The translations under genes and the position numbers were made by a program. A stretch of DNA of 64,000 nt from Psychroserpens sp. SPM9 (lineage in GTDB: Bacteria; Bacteroidota; Bacteroidia; Flavobacteriales; Flavobacteriaceae). Location: contig NZ_JANZNR010000008.1 in assembly GCF_025153525.1 (NCBI RefSeq), positions 124,001-188,000 of the forward strand, in the 5' to 3' direction. The notes under the pieces are model-generated. The model did no database searches and had not been told where the DNA came from. It saw only the letters and a program-made list of their open reading frames with translations. This document shows positions 8,814 to 16,326 of the stretch, in pieces (position 1 is the first letter of the stretch; every line of letters starts with the position of its first letter).

Positions 8814-8836
8814 AGGAGTTGTCTACATAAACCTAA

Positions 8837-9220
8837 TTAGATATCATCGTTAATTTCAATCCAATAGCCATTTATGTCTTGAAAGTAGATTTGTTTTATG
8901 CCATCTTTTCTTATATAATCTTTGTTTGGTGTATCCAGCCAATCAGAATAATCAATTTTTAATTTTTTTAGATGTTCTATAAATGAATTTATATCGGTTG
9001 TGGCTAAAGCAAAATGAACAGCTTTATTAATTTTTATTTCAGAATTGGGACGAGGAATCAGATGAAGTTGTTTTCCCTCATACAGCGATAACCATCTTGT
9101 TTTTGAGTTTGAAGCTGTGTTTTCAATTTCTTGAAGTTGCAGTACTTTTTTATAAAACGCAACAGATTCATTTACATTTTTAACTGAAAGCGCTATGTGG
9201 TTGAATGAAAAAGTAAGCAT
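8837..9220 (-). CDS. VOC (glyoxalase/bleomycin resistance) family protein
   Basis: 127 residues with two beta-alpha-beta-beta-beta modules: FNHIALSVKNVNESVAFYKKVL at the N-terminus and VHFALATTDINSFIEHLKK followed by KQIYFQDINGYWIEIND at the end. Metal ligands of the VOC fold are plausible at His8, His68 and the C-terminal Glu (WIEI). It might be a glyoxalase, dioxygenase or antibiotic-binding protein; the substrate cannot be read. It is a single-gene unit flanked on both sides by array repeats. Confidence 0.88.
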   Translation of the reverse strand: MLTFSFNHIALSVKNVNESVAFYKKVLQLQEIENTASNSKTRWLSLYEGKQLHLIPRPNSEIKINKAVHFALATTDINSFIEHLKKLKIDYSDWLDTPNKDYIRKDGIKQIYFQDINGYWIEINDDI

Positions 9221-9276
9221 TTATTGAGTTTTTTAGATTATAATAATGTTAAAGAAGACCCTAATGTTTAAAGTTT

Positions 9277-9396
9277 GTTGGTGGCATACAAGTACGCGCT
9301 AATTGTTGCATAACAATATAGTGAATAGTAAGAGAAGATTCTGCCCTTAGCTATCAGTAATAATTAATTTTATATGTTATGGCAACTGGTTTTTAA
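9277..9396. repeat. Array repeat, copy 2 (subclass B)
   Basis: About 120 bp containing TACAAGTACGC, GTTGCATAACAATATAGTGAAT, a short imperfect hairpin AGAGAAGATTCTGCCCTT and the end TATGGCAACTGGTTTTTA. The end overlaps the stop codon of the VOC gene that follows on the minus strand. Confidence 0.7.
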
Positions 9397-9905
9397 TTTG
9401 AATAAGCACCAGAAGAATATGTTAGTTCATAGCTATGAGTGTAAATTTCAAATACAATTCCAAATGGATCTTCAACATAGCACATTTTGAAAGGTTTATC
9501 ATTTGGATAGTATTCCCTTATTGGCATTCTTTGTTTTCCTCCATAAGACAAAATTTTATCAATGAGTGCTTCAATATTTGGGTCTTGTACACAAAAATGA
9601 AATAGACCCGTATTGAAAGGATTAAATTCAGGTGCTTCTTTGATGCCATTTGGGAACGAAAATAATTCAATTCCAATTCCGTCTGAAGTTGCTAAATGAG
9701 CAATTTCAAATTCCGTCCAATCGTCTCCAAAAACGTCAATACACATTTGCCCAATTGCAGTTTCTTTTTCTTTTTTGACTTTTGAAGGCTCCATGATTAT
9801 GTACCAGCCCATTACTTCCGAATAGAATGTTACTGCTTCTTTTATATTAGGGACTGTTATGCCGATATGGGAAAATGATTTTGGATAATTTTTATTAGTT
9901 GTCAT
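9393..9905 (-). CDS. VOC family protein, second copy type
   Basis: 170 residues. VOC modules: FSHIGITVPNIKEAVTFYSEVMGWYII near the N-terminus, LFHFCVQDPNIEALIDKI in the middle and MCYVEDPFGIVFEIYTHSYE near the end. Likely metal ligands are His13, a His in the middle module and the C-terminal Glu. It is longer than and only distantly similar to the VOC protein at 8837-9220. It is transcribed divergently from an HxlR regulator at 10027, with a good promoter and two inverted repeats in the 121-bp gap, so it is probably induced by an electrophile or small aromatic sensed by that regulator. Confidence 0.88.
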   Translation of the reverse strand: MTTNKNYPKSFSHIGITVPNIKEAVTFYSEVMGWYIIMEPSKVKKEKETAIGQMCIDVFGDDWTEFEIAHLATSDGIGIELFSFPNGIKEAPEFNPFNTGLFHFCVQDPNIEALIDKILSYGGKQRMPIREYYPNDKPFKMCYVEDPFGIVFEIYTHSYELTYSSGAYSN

Positions 9906-9923
9906 AAGTTATATTTTAGATTG

Positions 9924-9954
9924 CAAAATTAATCTATATTTGCTTTATTGGCAA
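9924..9954 (-). promoter_or_regulatory. Promoter of the VOC gene at 9393-9905
   Basis: On the minus strand: TTG (9954-9952), a 20-bp spacer, then TAATTTTG (9931-9924), matching the Bacteroidota consensus. Transcription would begin near 9917, a dozen bases before the ATG. Confidence 0.72.
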
Positions 9955-9959
9955 TAACT

Positions 9960-9993
9960 TACTAAAAGGTAGTATAGTTACTAAAAAGAGTAA
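9960..9993. promoter_or_regulatory. Two inverted repeats, putative HxlR-regulator operator
   Basis: TACTA-N5-TAGTA at 9960-9974 and TTACT-N6-AGTAA at 9978-9993 lie side by side in the divergent gap, just upstream of the VOC -33 box. HxlR/YodB-type dimers bind short TACT/AGTA palindromes, so these are good candidates. That they are bound by the neighbouring regulator is inferred. Confidence 0.5.
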
Positions 9994-10026
9994 AATACTG
10001 ATAATTAATAATATAAATCTTAAATT

Positions 10027-10338
10027 TTGAATAAAGAAAATAGTTGTCCATTGAATTACACAATGAATTTAATAGGGACAAAATGGAAACCATTAGTTCT
10101 ATTTCATTTATTAGAAGGCGGTTTGCGTTCAGGAATATTACAAAAGAAAATTCCAGGTATTTCAAATAAAATGTTTACCCAAACAGTGAGGGATTTAGAA
10201 AAGGACGGACTTATTTCTAGAAAAGTTTTTCCTGTGGTTCCTCCTAAAGTGGAATACACGTTAACGACCAGAGGGAAATCACTTGAGACTATTTTAAGAA
10301 GTTTGGATACTTGGGGTTTGAAAGATTGTAAGAAGTAA
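10027..10338 (+). CDS. HxlR family transcriptional regulator
   Basis: 103 residues starting at a TTG codon, which gives the usual HxlR N-terminus MNKENSCPLNYTMNLIGTKWKPLVLFHLLEGGLR. A Cys sits at position 7, where redox- or electrophile-sensing members carry their reactive cysteine. The winged helix follows (ISNKMFTQTVRDLEKDGLISRKV, then VEYTLTTRGKSLETIL). It is the only plus-strand gene in the 8-26 kb array and is divergent from a VOC protein, the common regulator-target arrangement for this family. Autoregulation through the repeats at 9960-9993 is likely. Confidence 0.9.
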   Translation: MNKENSCPLNYTMNLIGTKWKPLVLFHLLEGGLRSGILQKKIPGISNKMFTQTVRDLEKDGLISRKVFPVVPPKVEYTLTTRGKSLETILRSLDTWGLKDCKK

Positions 10339-10379
10339 TGTGAGATGTGCTCGATTTCAAACTTTCAGTAACAGCAATT

Positions 10380-10841
10380 TTATTCAGCTGCTTTTAAATC
10401 TAGGTTTTTGGTTTTACTTAGTTCTAATTTTTGAACAGCTAATTTTAGATCTTTTATTTGTCCGTAAAGATTATTCCAAGGTTCAGCATTTATCTGAAAA
10501 GTTTCTGTGTTTTTTCCTAGAGCATTTTTATACTTAATAACAAAACCTCTAAAAAAATCCAATTCGATAATTTCATTGATGTTTAGGGATAGTTCTTTTT
10601 TTCCGCCAAATAGCGAATAACTTTTGATGTTTATATCGTCCCGATTTATTACAATTTCAAGTAAGATTTTCTTTTCCCTAACCATTAGATACGTTGGGTA
10701 AACTAAATAGATGAGCCAAGCATACCATTCAATTGGCTTAAATGTATTTATAAAATATAGTAATAATCCTCCAATTATAAAATTTCCAATTAAACTCCAG
10801 AATAATGATAATTTAAGATTCTTAATTAAGTGGTCATTCAT
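10380..10841 (-). CDS. Hypothetical membrane protein with two TM helices
   Basis: 153 residues. Two hydrophobic segments at about 11-31 and 39-54 are separated by a short loop (NTFKPIEW). A soluble C-terminal part of about 95 residues with beta character follows (LEIVINRDDINIKSYSLFGGKKELSLNINEIIELDFF), resembling the PH-like domains found after two TM helices in small bacterial membrane proteins. No specific family is recognised. It converges with the HxlR gene and is followed upstream by a repeat copy. Confidence 0.65.
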   Translation of the reverse strand: MNDHLIKNLKLSLFWSLIGNFIIGGLLLYFINTFKPIEWYAWLIYLVYPTYLMVREKKILLEIVINRDDINIKSYSLFGGKKELSLNINEIIELDFFRGFVIKYKNALGKNTETFQINAEPWNNLYGQIKDLKLAVQKLELSKTKNLDLKAAE

Positions 10842-10879
10842 TTTGCTATGAGTGAGTTTTGATGCTTGTAAACGAATTT

Positions 10880-10998
10880 GTGTATGGTTTCGTTACTTAC
10901 AAATACGCAATAATTCTTTGTGATGCAATATAATAAAAGTAAAGAAGGAACATCATCTTAACCAACTTGCATAGCATTAATTATATGCGTTGTTGTGC
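10880..10998. repeat. Array repeat, copy 3 (subclass B)
   Basis: It starts GTGTATGGTTTCGTTACTTAC, contains GATGCAATATAATAAAAG and CTTAACCAACTTGCATAGC, and ends AATTATATGCGTTGTTGTG. It lies between the hypothetical membrane protein and the lipoprotein gene at 11031. Confidence 0.75.
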
Positions 10999-11030
10999 AA
11001 GGTTTTAATTTTAAAGTCTGAATAGTTTGA

Positions 11031-11378
11031 TTATTGTTTGACTATAGTCGTCACAGAGAATTTATTTTTTGAAAATGTTGTGTCAATTACAAAACTTACC
11101 TTATCAGCTGTAAATTCTGGATTATTATTTTTACGTACCAATTTCACAATCCGTTTTCTCTCTTTAATAAAAGTTGATTCTTTTATGGATTGTCCCTTTT
11201 TAAATTTCGTTTTATCCATATGAGTGTACAATAAATCTTTAATACTACTATCCGTAACATTATAATCAACCATATCTAATTTATAATCAATTGCAGTAAC
11301 GCTTGCCTGCTTTGAGGTACTACAGTTAATGAAGCAAGTGATGGATAATAGTGCAAAAATTAATTTAAGAGTTTTCAT
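11031..11378 (-). CDS. Small lipoprotein, unknown function
   Basis: 115 residues: signal peptide with lipobox INC (Cys19), then a charged mature part with SIKDLLYTHMDKTKFKKGQS and a C-terminal FVIDTTFSKNKFSVTTIVKQ. No family is recognised. It is a single-gene unit bracketed by a subclass B repeat downstream and a subclass A repeat upstream. Confidence 0.6.
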   Translation of the reverse strand: MKTLKLIFALLSITCFINCSTSKQASVTAIDYKLDMVDYNVTDSSIKDLLYTHMDKTKFKKGQSIKESTFIKERKRIVKLVRKNNNPEFTADKVSFVIDTTFSKNKFSVTTIVKQ

Positions 11379-11409
11379 ATGTTTTGAATTTAAGTTTTTA
11401 TAGTTTCAG

Positions 11410-11527
11410 GATTCCTAGTATTGGCTGGAACTAAGTTAGCAAAAATGAAAGGAACAATTAGGAAAACCCGATAGGATTTTCCGAGTACACACAGAACCAT
11501 CAACTAGTTATACACCTTGTTGTGCGT
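11410..11527. repeat. Array repeat, copy 4 (subclass A)
   Basis: It contains GGCTGGAACTAAGTTAGCAAAAA, a hairpin GGAAAACCC-gata-GGATTTTCC (one internal mismatch), CCGAGTACACACAGAACCATCAA and the end AGTTATACACCTTGTTGTG. It lies between the AraC gene stop and the small lipoprotein start. Confidence 0.8.
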
Positions 11528-11543
11528 TAGTTTTACTCTCTTT

Positions 11544-12428
11544 TCAACTAGCAGATGCCCTATCAAAGCCAACGGTTTCTCTATATAGCTGTGGTGAAAT
11601 TTCAACATTTTTTTTAAAAAACCTACTAAAATAGTATTCGTCATTATAGCCTAACTCAAAAGCAATTTCTTTAATTGTTTTATTGGTTAAATACAATTCT
11701 CTTTTGGCTTCTATAATGATACGTTCTGATATTAAATTGGTTAATGTTTTATTGTAATGGGTTTTGGTAAGTTTTGTTAATGCTTTTGGTGTAATTGCTA
11801 GCATATTGGCATATTCACTAGCAGAATGCACTGTTTTGTAATGTTTTTCAATATAATTTTTTAAATTCTGTAAAATGAAGGGTTCTTCGTTATTGGTGTT
11901 TGTTTTTATTTCAATGGTCTGCTGTTCTGTTTTTAATCTTGATCCGGTTATTAAAAATATTTTTAAATAGGATATTAATAACTCATATTGAGCTAAAGCA
12001 GACTTTCTCATTTCGTCTTTGAACAGCTCTATTATCATTTCAAAACTTGCTGCAGCTTTGCCTTCAACTTGAACTATAGGTGGGTTGTAAATATTGTTAA
12101 ATAATACACCCTGACAAGCAACCTCTTTGTGATGTTTATGAATACAAAAAAAGTCGGGATGAAAATGAATTACCACACCACTTATGTTTGCTTTAGTGCA
12201 AAGCATAAATGGTTGGTAAGGTGAAAAGGACAACAACATATTTTCATTAAAATCGTATTCAGAAAAATCAGCTTTTAAGATACCATTCCCTTTTTGGATC
12301 CAAATGAGTGAGTAATAATTTAGTCTCTGGATATGGTCAAAAGGATTATCTTTTTCTAAATGATATATTTTAAATGCTAGATTACCCGTTTGCGGATTAA
12401 TAAGTGTGAAGTTGTTGTTTTGTATCAT
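11544..12428 (-). CDS. AraC family transcriptional regulator
   Basis: 294 residues. An N-terminal cupin-like sensor (about 1-110, with LIWIQKGNGILKADF and MLLSFSPYQPF) is followed by a linker and a C-terminal double HTH (about 190-285: HSASEYANMLAITPKALTKLTK and KTIKEIAFELGYNDEYYFSRFFKKNVEISPQLYR). It is the third gene of a minus-strand group with DUF1348 (11 bp upstream) and an AhpD-like protein, and probably controls that group. The effector is unknown. Confidence 0.93.
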   Translation of the reverse strand: MIQNNNFTLINPQTGNLAFKIYHLEKDNPFDHIQRLNYYSLIWIQKGNGILKADFSEYDFNENMLLSFSPYQPFMLCTKANISGVVIHFHPDFFCIHKHHKEVACQGVLFNNIYNPPIVQVEGKAAASFEMIIELFKDEMRKSALAQYELLISYLKIFLITGSRLKTEQQTIEIKTNTNNEEPFILQNLKNYIEKHYKTVHSASEYANMLAITPKALTKLTKTHYNKTLTNLISERIIIEAKRELYLTNKTIKEIAFELGYNDEYYFSRFFKKNVEISPQLYRETVGFDRASAS

Positions 12429-12439
12429 TATTCAACATT

Positions 12440-12859
12440 TTACATGAGTTTTCTTTCGCTTTCTTCAATTTTTAAATCGTTTATACTAGCGTAACGTTTT
12501 TTCATGAGTCCATTTTCATTAAATTCCCAAAGTTCATTGCCATAAGCTCTGTGCCATTGGTCGTTTTTATCTTGAAATTCATACTCAAATCTAACAGCCA
12601 TTCTATTTTCTCTAAAACCCCATAGTTCTTTTTTTAGTTTATAATGTTTTTCGTTTTCCCATTTCTTAGTTAAAAATGCAATAATTTCTTCTCTTCCGTT
12701 AATAAATTGTGTTCTATTTCTCCATTCAGAATCTATGGTGTATGCGTTTGAGACTTGTATGGGGTTTTTGGAATTCCATGCATCTTCTGCTTTTTGAACT
12801 TTTTCAAGTGCAGATTCTAAATTAAATGGGGGAAGCGGATATTTTTTTTCTTGATTCAT
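12440..12859 (-). CDS. DUF1348 / NTF2-like (SnoaL) protein
   Basis: 139 residues matching the DUF1348 family from end to end: [71 protein letters not shown] and the C-terminal [18 protein letters not shown]. It is a cone-shaped NTF2-like fold, probably a small enzyme or binding protein. It is often found with stress or xenobiotic genes, but the reaction is unknown. It lies between an AhpD-like protein and an AraC regulator. Confidence 0.92.
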   Translation of the reverse strand: MNQEKKYPLPPFNLESALEKVQKAEDAWNSKNPIQVSNAYTIDSEWRNRTQFINGREEIIAFLTKKWENEKHYKLKKELWGFRENRMAVRFEYEFQDKNDQWHRAYGNELWEFNENGLMKKRYASINDLKIEESERKLM

Positions 12860-12882
12860 ATCTTAATTAGTTTAAAAGTTAT

Positions 12883-12920
12883 AAATAAAGGAAATATGAC
12901 AGCCCATATTTCCTTTATTT
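12883..12920 (-). terminator. Perfect 16-bp hairpin between the AhpD-like and DUF1348 genes
   Basis: Stem 12883-12898 pairs exactly with 12905-12920 around the loop ACAGCC. It begins 4 bases after the stop codon of the AhpD-like gene in the direction of transcription. The stem is AT-rich and the following run is only moderately T-rich, so it may be a partial terminator or mRNA stabiliser rather than a full stop. Confidence 0.6.
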
Positions 12921-12923
12921 GCT

Positions 12924-13469
12924 TTAAATGGTTACAGCTAAAGGGAAATCTACAGGCACTTTAGTGAGATTGTGTAAATAATTCATAGCTGTTTTATCAC
13001 TCACTTGAAGTATTACATCCACAAGATTTTCTTTAGTATATCCTTGAGCAAAAAAGTCCTCTACATTTTCATTTTTAGCTTTACCTCTGTTTTGAGTGAT
13101 ATCTGCTGCCAATTTTACTAATGCATTTAATTTAGGATTTTCACTTCTTCCTTTTCTTATATCTAATAATTGTTCATCATTAAAGCCATTCATTTTTCCT
13201 AATACTACATGTGCACTTTGACAATAAACACATTCATTTACCTGACTTACAATAAGGTTTACGGCTTCTTTCTCCTTGTTGTTTAATGAGGTTTTTGCAT
13301 TTTGATAGTCTAAAAATCGTTTTAAGCCATTGTCTGAATACCCTATTGTTGCATAAAGATTAGGCACAAATCCTAATGCTTTATTTAAATTGTCAAAAAT
13401 CTCTTGATTGGTTTGAGATACTTCATCTCTTGTTGGAACGTTAAATTCTGTTTTAGATAAATTTTCCAT
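12924..13469 (-). CDS. Carboxymuconolactone decarboxylase / AhpD-like protein
   Basis: 181 residues, all-helical AhpD-like fold. The redox motif is NECVYCQSAHVVLGKMNGF (CxxC plus downstream His), as in alkylhydroperoxidase D-like proteins. The N-terminal part FNVPTRDEVSQTNQEIFDNLNKALGFVPNLYATIGYS is also typical. It probably reduces peroxides or acts on a reactive small molecule in the cytosol. It is the first gene of the group ending in the AraC regulator, and a perfect 16-bp palindrome lies just upstream. Confidence 0.92.
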   Translation of the reverse strand: MENLSKTEFNVPTRDEVSQTNQEIFDNLNKALGFVPNLYATIGYSDNGLKRFLDYQNAKTSLNNKEKEAVNLIVSQVNECVYCQSAHVVLGKMNGFNDEQLLDIRKGRSENPKLNALVKLAADITQNRGKAKNENVEDFFAQGYTKENLVDVILQVSDKTAMNYLHNLTKVPVDFPLAVTI

Positions 13470-13490
13470 TTTTTTATTCTTTAAAATTGC

Positions 13491-13506
13491 TTGTCAATAT
13501 TGACAA
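13491..13506. promoter_or_regulatory. Perfect 16-bp palindrome upstream of the AhpD-like gene
   Basis: TTGTCAATATTGACAA reads the same on both strands and lies 22-37 bp upstream of the ATG at 13469, just downstream of a weak -7-like CAACTTTG on the minus strand. This is the position expected for a repressor site over the transcript start. The binding protein is unknown. From 13507 to 13649 nothing else was recognised. Confidence 0.6.
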
Positions 13507-13649
13507 TACAAAGTTGATGAAGAATGAAATAGTGTAAAATGGATAATTCTCGTTTATAGATGGACGATTTTCTTAAATACGATTTAATTGTGATTTATGT
13601 TAAACATTTCTCTTGTTATTAATTGGGTTTTCTTATACAGGGAATGATA

Positions 13650-13777
13650 TATAACGTGTGGGTGATTAATTGCGTTAGGAAAAACTGAGTTAGTAAATAG
13701 AAAACGAACCAGAGGAATATCAGCGAGCATTTTCCGAGTACACACGAAGCAAAGCATGGATTATACCTGGTGTTAGG
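13650..13777. repeat. Array repeat, copy 5 (subclass A)
   Basis: It starts ATAACGTGTGGGTGATTAATTGCGTTAGG, continues GAGTTAGTAAATAGAAAACGAACCAGAGG, has a weakened hairpin, then TTTTCCGAGTACACACGAAGCAAAGCA and the degraded end GGATTATACCTGGTGTTAGG. It fills the gap between the AhpD-like and esterase genes. Confidence 0.75.
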
Positions 13778-13778
13778 A

Positions 13779-14708
13779 TTAGTTTTTTATCCACTCAATT
13801 GAACTTTTCGACATTTTTTTATAGTCGTGACCTATATTTTTCACAGTATCTATTTCCCAATTAAACTTCCAATTATTTTTATTCTTCAATTCCTTATTCG
13901 CGTTAAAAAAGGTGGTTCCACGTTCTAATCTATGTGCTCCTTGTTTCATAGCCAATTCCGTTGTTCTGAAAGTTCCTAAACTAGGGTCATTGTCTAATTC
14001 TCCTAATAAAATTATCAATCTTTTATTGAAAGACTTTTGTAAATCTATTTCTGTGTTTTGAATGCCATAGGGAAATTCAAGATCCTTATTCGGTAAACTA
14101 TAAAATCCAGAATTAGCTGCGATAGCTGTTCCAATTCTGGATTCAGGCATTAGCATTACCATCCTATGTACAAATTGTCCGCCAGCCGAATGTCCAAATA
14201 TATCATATTGTTCGTTTGTAATACTGTTAACCGATTTGATATGGTCAAAAATATTTTCTACGATCGTATATGCCCACTCGCTTTTTGGGTTTTTAGTGCC
14301 AAAAAAAGTAAATAAATTTCCCTCTTGGTAATCATTGGTAGTATATTTCGAAAATTTATTCTCGAATTCTGGTGCGACTATTAACAAATTATTTTTGTCT
14401 GCTAATTCTACCCAAGCATTTAAATAGTCTTCTGCATTTCGTCCTCCGCCGTGCATAACAAAAACTATTTGGTCTTTGTCATTCCAATTTTCAGGTTTGT
14501 AAGTCCATACCCTAATCGTTTTTCTCTCACTACTTTTATAAGCGTTAATTACAAAAGAGTCAATACCCTTATCGATTTTTTTAATTGGCGTAATTTCAGG
14601 TCCTTTTGGTAGTACATATAGGTAAACGTAGCCTGTAACTGAAAGAAGTAAGAGGATTGAGAAGGTATATATAATTCCCTTTTTTAAAATTCTTAAAGCC
14701 TTATTCAT
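13779..14708 (-). CDS. Alpha/beta hydrolase (esterase/PHB depolymerase-like), membrane-anchored or secreted
   Basis: 309 residues. An N-terminal hydrophobic helix (about 11-30) anchors or exports it. The hydrolase core has VFVMHGGGRNAEDY (oxyanion strand) and the nucleophile elbow GHSAGG with the catalytic Ser. A late Asp (LLGELDNDPS) and His (NIGHDYKK) complete a plausible triad. This layout is common in feruloyl-esterase or PHB-depolymerase-like enzymes acting on extracellular esters. It is a single-gene unit between repeat copies. Confidence 0.82.
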   Translation of the reverse strand: MNKALRILKKGIIYTFSILLLLSVTGYVYLYVLPKGPEITPIKKIDKGIDSFVINAYKSSERKTIRVWTYKPENWNDKDQIVFVMHGGGRNAEDYLNAWVELADKNNLLIVAPEFENKFSKYTTNDYQEGNLFTFFGTKNPKSEWAYTIVENIFDHIKSVNSITNEQYDIFGHSAGGQFVHRMVMLMPESRIGTAIAANSGFYSLPNKDLEFPYGIQNTEIDLQKSFNKRLIILLGELDNDPSLGTFRTTELAMKQGAHRLERGTTFFNANKELKNKNNWKFNWEIDTVKNIGHDYKKMSKSSIEWIKN

Positions 14709-14839
14709 TTAGTTAAATATTTATGATTGCTCAAATCTAAATCTATTTGGTAATTTACAGAATTTTTTATTTCCGAACTGTATTTTTTCAAGGACGAAGT
14801 GTTAATCAAATTAATTTTAATGTGTTTATGTGGCTATTT

Positions 14840-14902
14840 GTGGTGTTATGTTTAAGTTAACACAACAAGCCAAACCGTGAATTATATATGGTATTTGCAA
14901 CA
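14840..14902. repeat. Array repeat, copy 6 (partial)
   Basis: Only the two ends are recognisable: GTGGTGTTATGTTTAAGTTAACAC and then CAACAAGCCAAACCGTGAATTATATATGG, ending ATTTGCAACAGTTTTT. The internal hairpin is missing. It lies between the azoreductase and esterase genes. Confidence 0.5.
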
Positions 14903-14906
14903 GTTT

Positions 14907-15530
14907 TTAAATCTGTTTAATCTTTTGATAGATTTTCTTTTTAGATTTTTCAAATAGGTCTCCACCAAACTCTTCATTGTCTAATGAGATTATCGAAATA
15001 TCTTCTATACCCATAATCCCAAAAACGAATTTTAAGTAAGTTGTTTGGTAATTCATATGTTCGTTTTTCTCATTTTCTCCATAACCTGTGTCGCCACGAC
15101 TTGACAGAATGAACATTTTTTTGTGTTCAAGAAGTCCAACATAATCTCCATCTGGTTGGCCTGAACGGAATTTCCAAGTTTCGTTAATTCTCATAAGTTG
15201 ATCGATGTAAGATTTTAGTCCGCTTGGAATAGACCAATTGTACATTGGTGTTCCTAAAACATAAATATTATGTTCTTTAAACTCTTTAATCAATTCGTTA
15301 CTAAACTCAACACCCAATTGATTTTCTTCTGTTCTTTCACTCGGTTTGATAAATGCACTTGCAATCCATTTTTCATCTATAGGTGGGATTTCAGTGAGTC
15401 CGACTTCTCTATAAGAAAAAGTGTCTTTTGGGTTTTTGTTTTTCCAGTTTTCTACAAAAAGGTGCGTTAGTTTTCTACTGTGCGATTTTTCATTTCTGAC
15501 ACTTGCATTAATAATAAGTACTTTGTTCAT
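14907..15530 (-). CDS. FMN-dependent NADH-azoreductase / NAD(P)H oxidoreductase
   Basis: 207 residues, flavodoxin-like fold. Flavin-binding segments are KVLIINASVRNEKSHSRKL (phosphate loop), LGTPMYNWSIPSGLKSYIDQLMRINETW (typical of AzoR) and FILSSRGDTGYGE. It reduces quinones or azo compounds by two electrons with NAD(P)H. The Crp-type regulator gene ends 66 bp upstream on the same strand, so the two probably form a regulator-enzyme pair. Confidence 0.9.
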   Translation of the reverse strand: MNKVLIINASVRNEKSHSRKLTHLFVENWKNKNPKDTFSYREVGLTEIPPIDEKWIASAFIKPSERTEENQLGVEFSNELIKEFKEHNIYVLGTPMYNWSIPSGLKSYIDQLMRINETWKFRSGQPDGDYVGLLEHKKMFILSSRGDTGYGENEKNEHMNYQTTYLKFVFGIMGIEDISIISLDNEEFGGDLFEKSKKKIYQKIKQI

Positions 15531-15596
15531 TTTTTTCTAATTTTTGAATAATGAAGCAAAGTTCTATAATGAGAATAAGAAAAATATTGACCTAGT

Positions 15597-16178
15597 TTAA
15601 GATAGGTTATATTTTTTGCGAATTCTGCTCAAAAATTCTGGGGTAATCCCTAGGTAAGAAGCGATTAAATATTGAGGTACTTTATTTGCAATTTCTGAGT
15701 AATTTTCAATGAAGCTGAAATAACGTTGTTCGGCGTCCAAGGTGTTATTTGTGATTAACCTTTTTTGTAAACTACCAAGATAATTTTCAAGAATAATTCT
15801 AAAAAAGCGCTCTAGCTTTGGGATTTTAATTAACATTTTTTGAAAGGAGTGGTAGTTAATTTGTAGTAGTTCAGTTGTTTCAATTGCTTGAATATTATAG
15901 ATAGAAGCCTTTTGTTTTTGAAAACTTTCAATATCAGTTGCCCACCAATTTTCAATTGCAAAATATAGAATCTCTTCCTTTCCTGTTTGGGGGTTAATGT
16001 AAAACGCTTTTAACACCCCATTAGTAACAAAATTGTCAGTTCTGCAAATTTCACCATTTCTCAAAAGATAATCTCCTTTTTCAAGGATTTTCTTAGTCCA
16101 GAAATCTTCAATTACATTTTCTTCTTCAGAACTTAATTTAATGTGTTTTGAAATGGAATTGATTAGTTGTTCTTTCAT
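15597..16178 (-). CDS. Crp/Fnr-like transcriptional regulator
   Basis: 193 residues. A cyclic-nucleotide-binding-like beta barrel (EKGDYLLRNGEICRTDNFVTNGVLKAFYINPQTGKEEILYFAIENWW) precedes a dimer helix and a very short HTH ending VPQYLIASYLGITPEFLSRIRKKYNLS. This compact form is the usual Bacteroidota Crp-like regulator that drives neighbouring oxidoreductase genes. The ligand is unknown; canonical cAMP-binding residues are not evident. Confidence 0.9.
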   Translation of the reverse strand: MKEQLINSISKHIKLSSEEENVIEDFWTKKILEKGDYLLRNGEICRTDNFVTNGVLKAFYINPQTGKEEILYFAIENWWATDIESFQKQKASIYNIQAIETTELLQINYHSFQKMLIKIPKLERFFRIILENYLGSLQKRLITNNTLDAEQRYFSFIENYSEIANKVPQYLIASYLGITPEFLSRIRKKYNLS

Positions 16179-16199
16179 TCAAATTGTTGTCGATGTAAG

Positions 16200-16319
16200 G
16201 TGTATGACTAGTTATATAGGCTGGAACTAAGTTAACAAAAGAAAAATGAACAGAGGAAAATTCGCTAAGGTTTTCCGAGTGCACACAAATCAGGCAATTG
16301 GTTAAACACGCTGTTGTGA
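16200..16319. repeat. Array repeat, copy 7 (subclass A)
   Basis: It begins GTGTATGACTAGTTATATAGGCTGG, has AACTAAGTTAACAAAAG, hairpin GGAAAATTC-gcta-AGGTTTTCC (with G-T pairs), CCGAGTGCACACAAATCAGGCAATT and the end GGTTAAACACGCTGTTGTG. It lies between the Crp-like and DUF6090 genes. Confidence 0.8.
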
Positions 16320-16326
16320 GTTTTTA

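Noticed and set aside
10340-10537. Plus-strand 65-codon frame after the HxlR gene
   Set aside because: It is antisense to the end of the hypothetical membrane protein, with a Phe/Leu-rich translation typical of AT-rich antisense frames.
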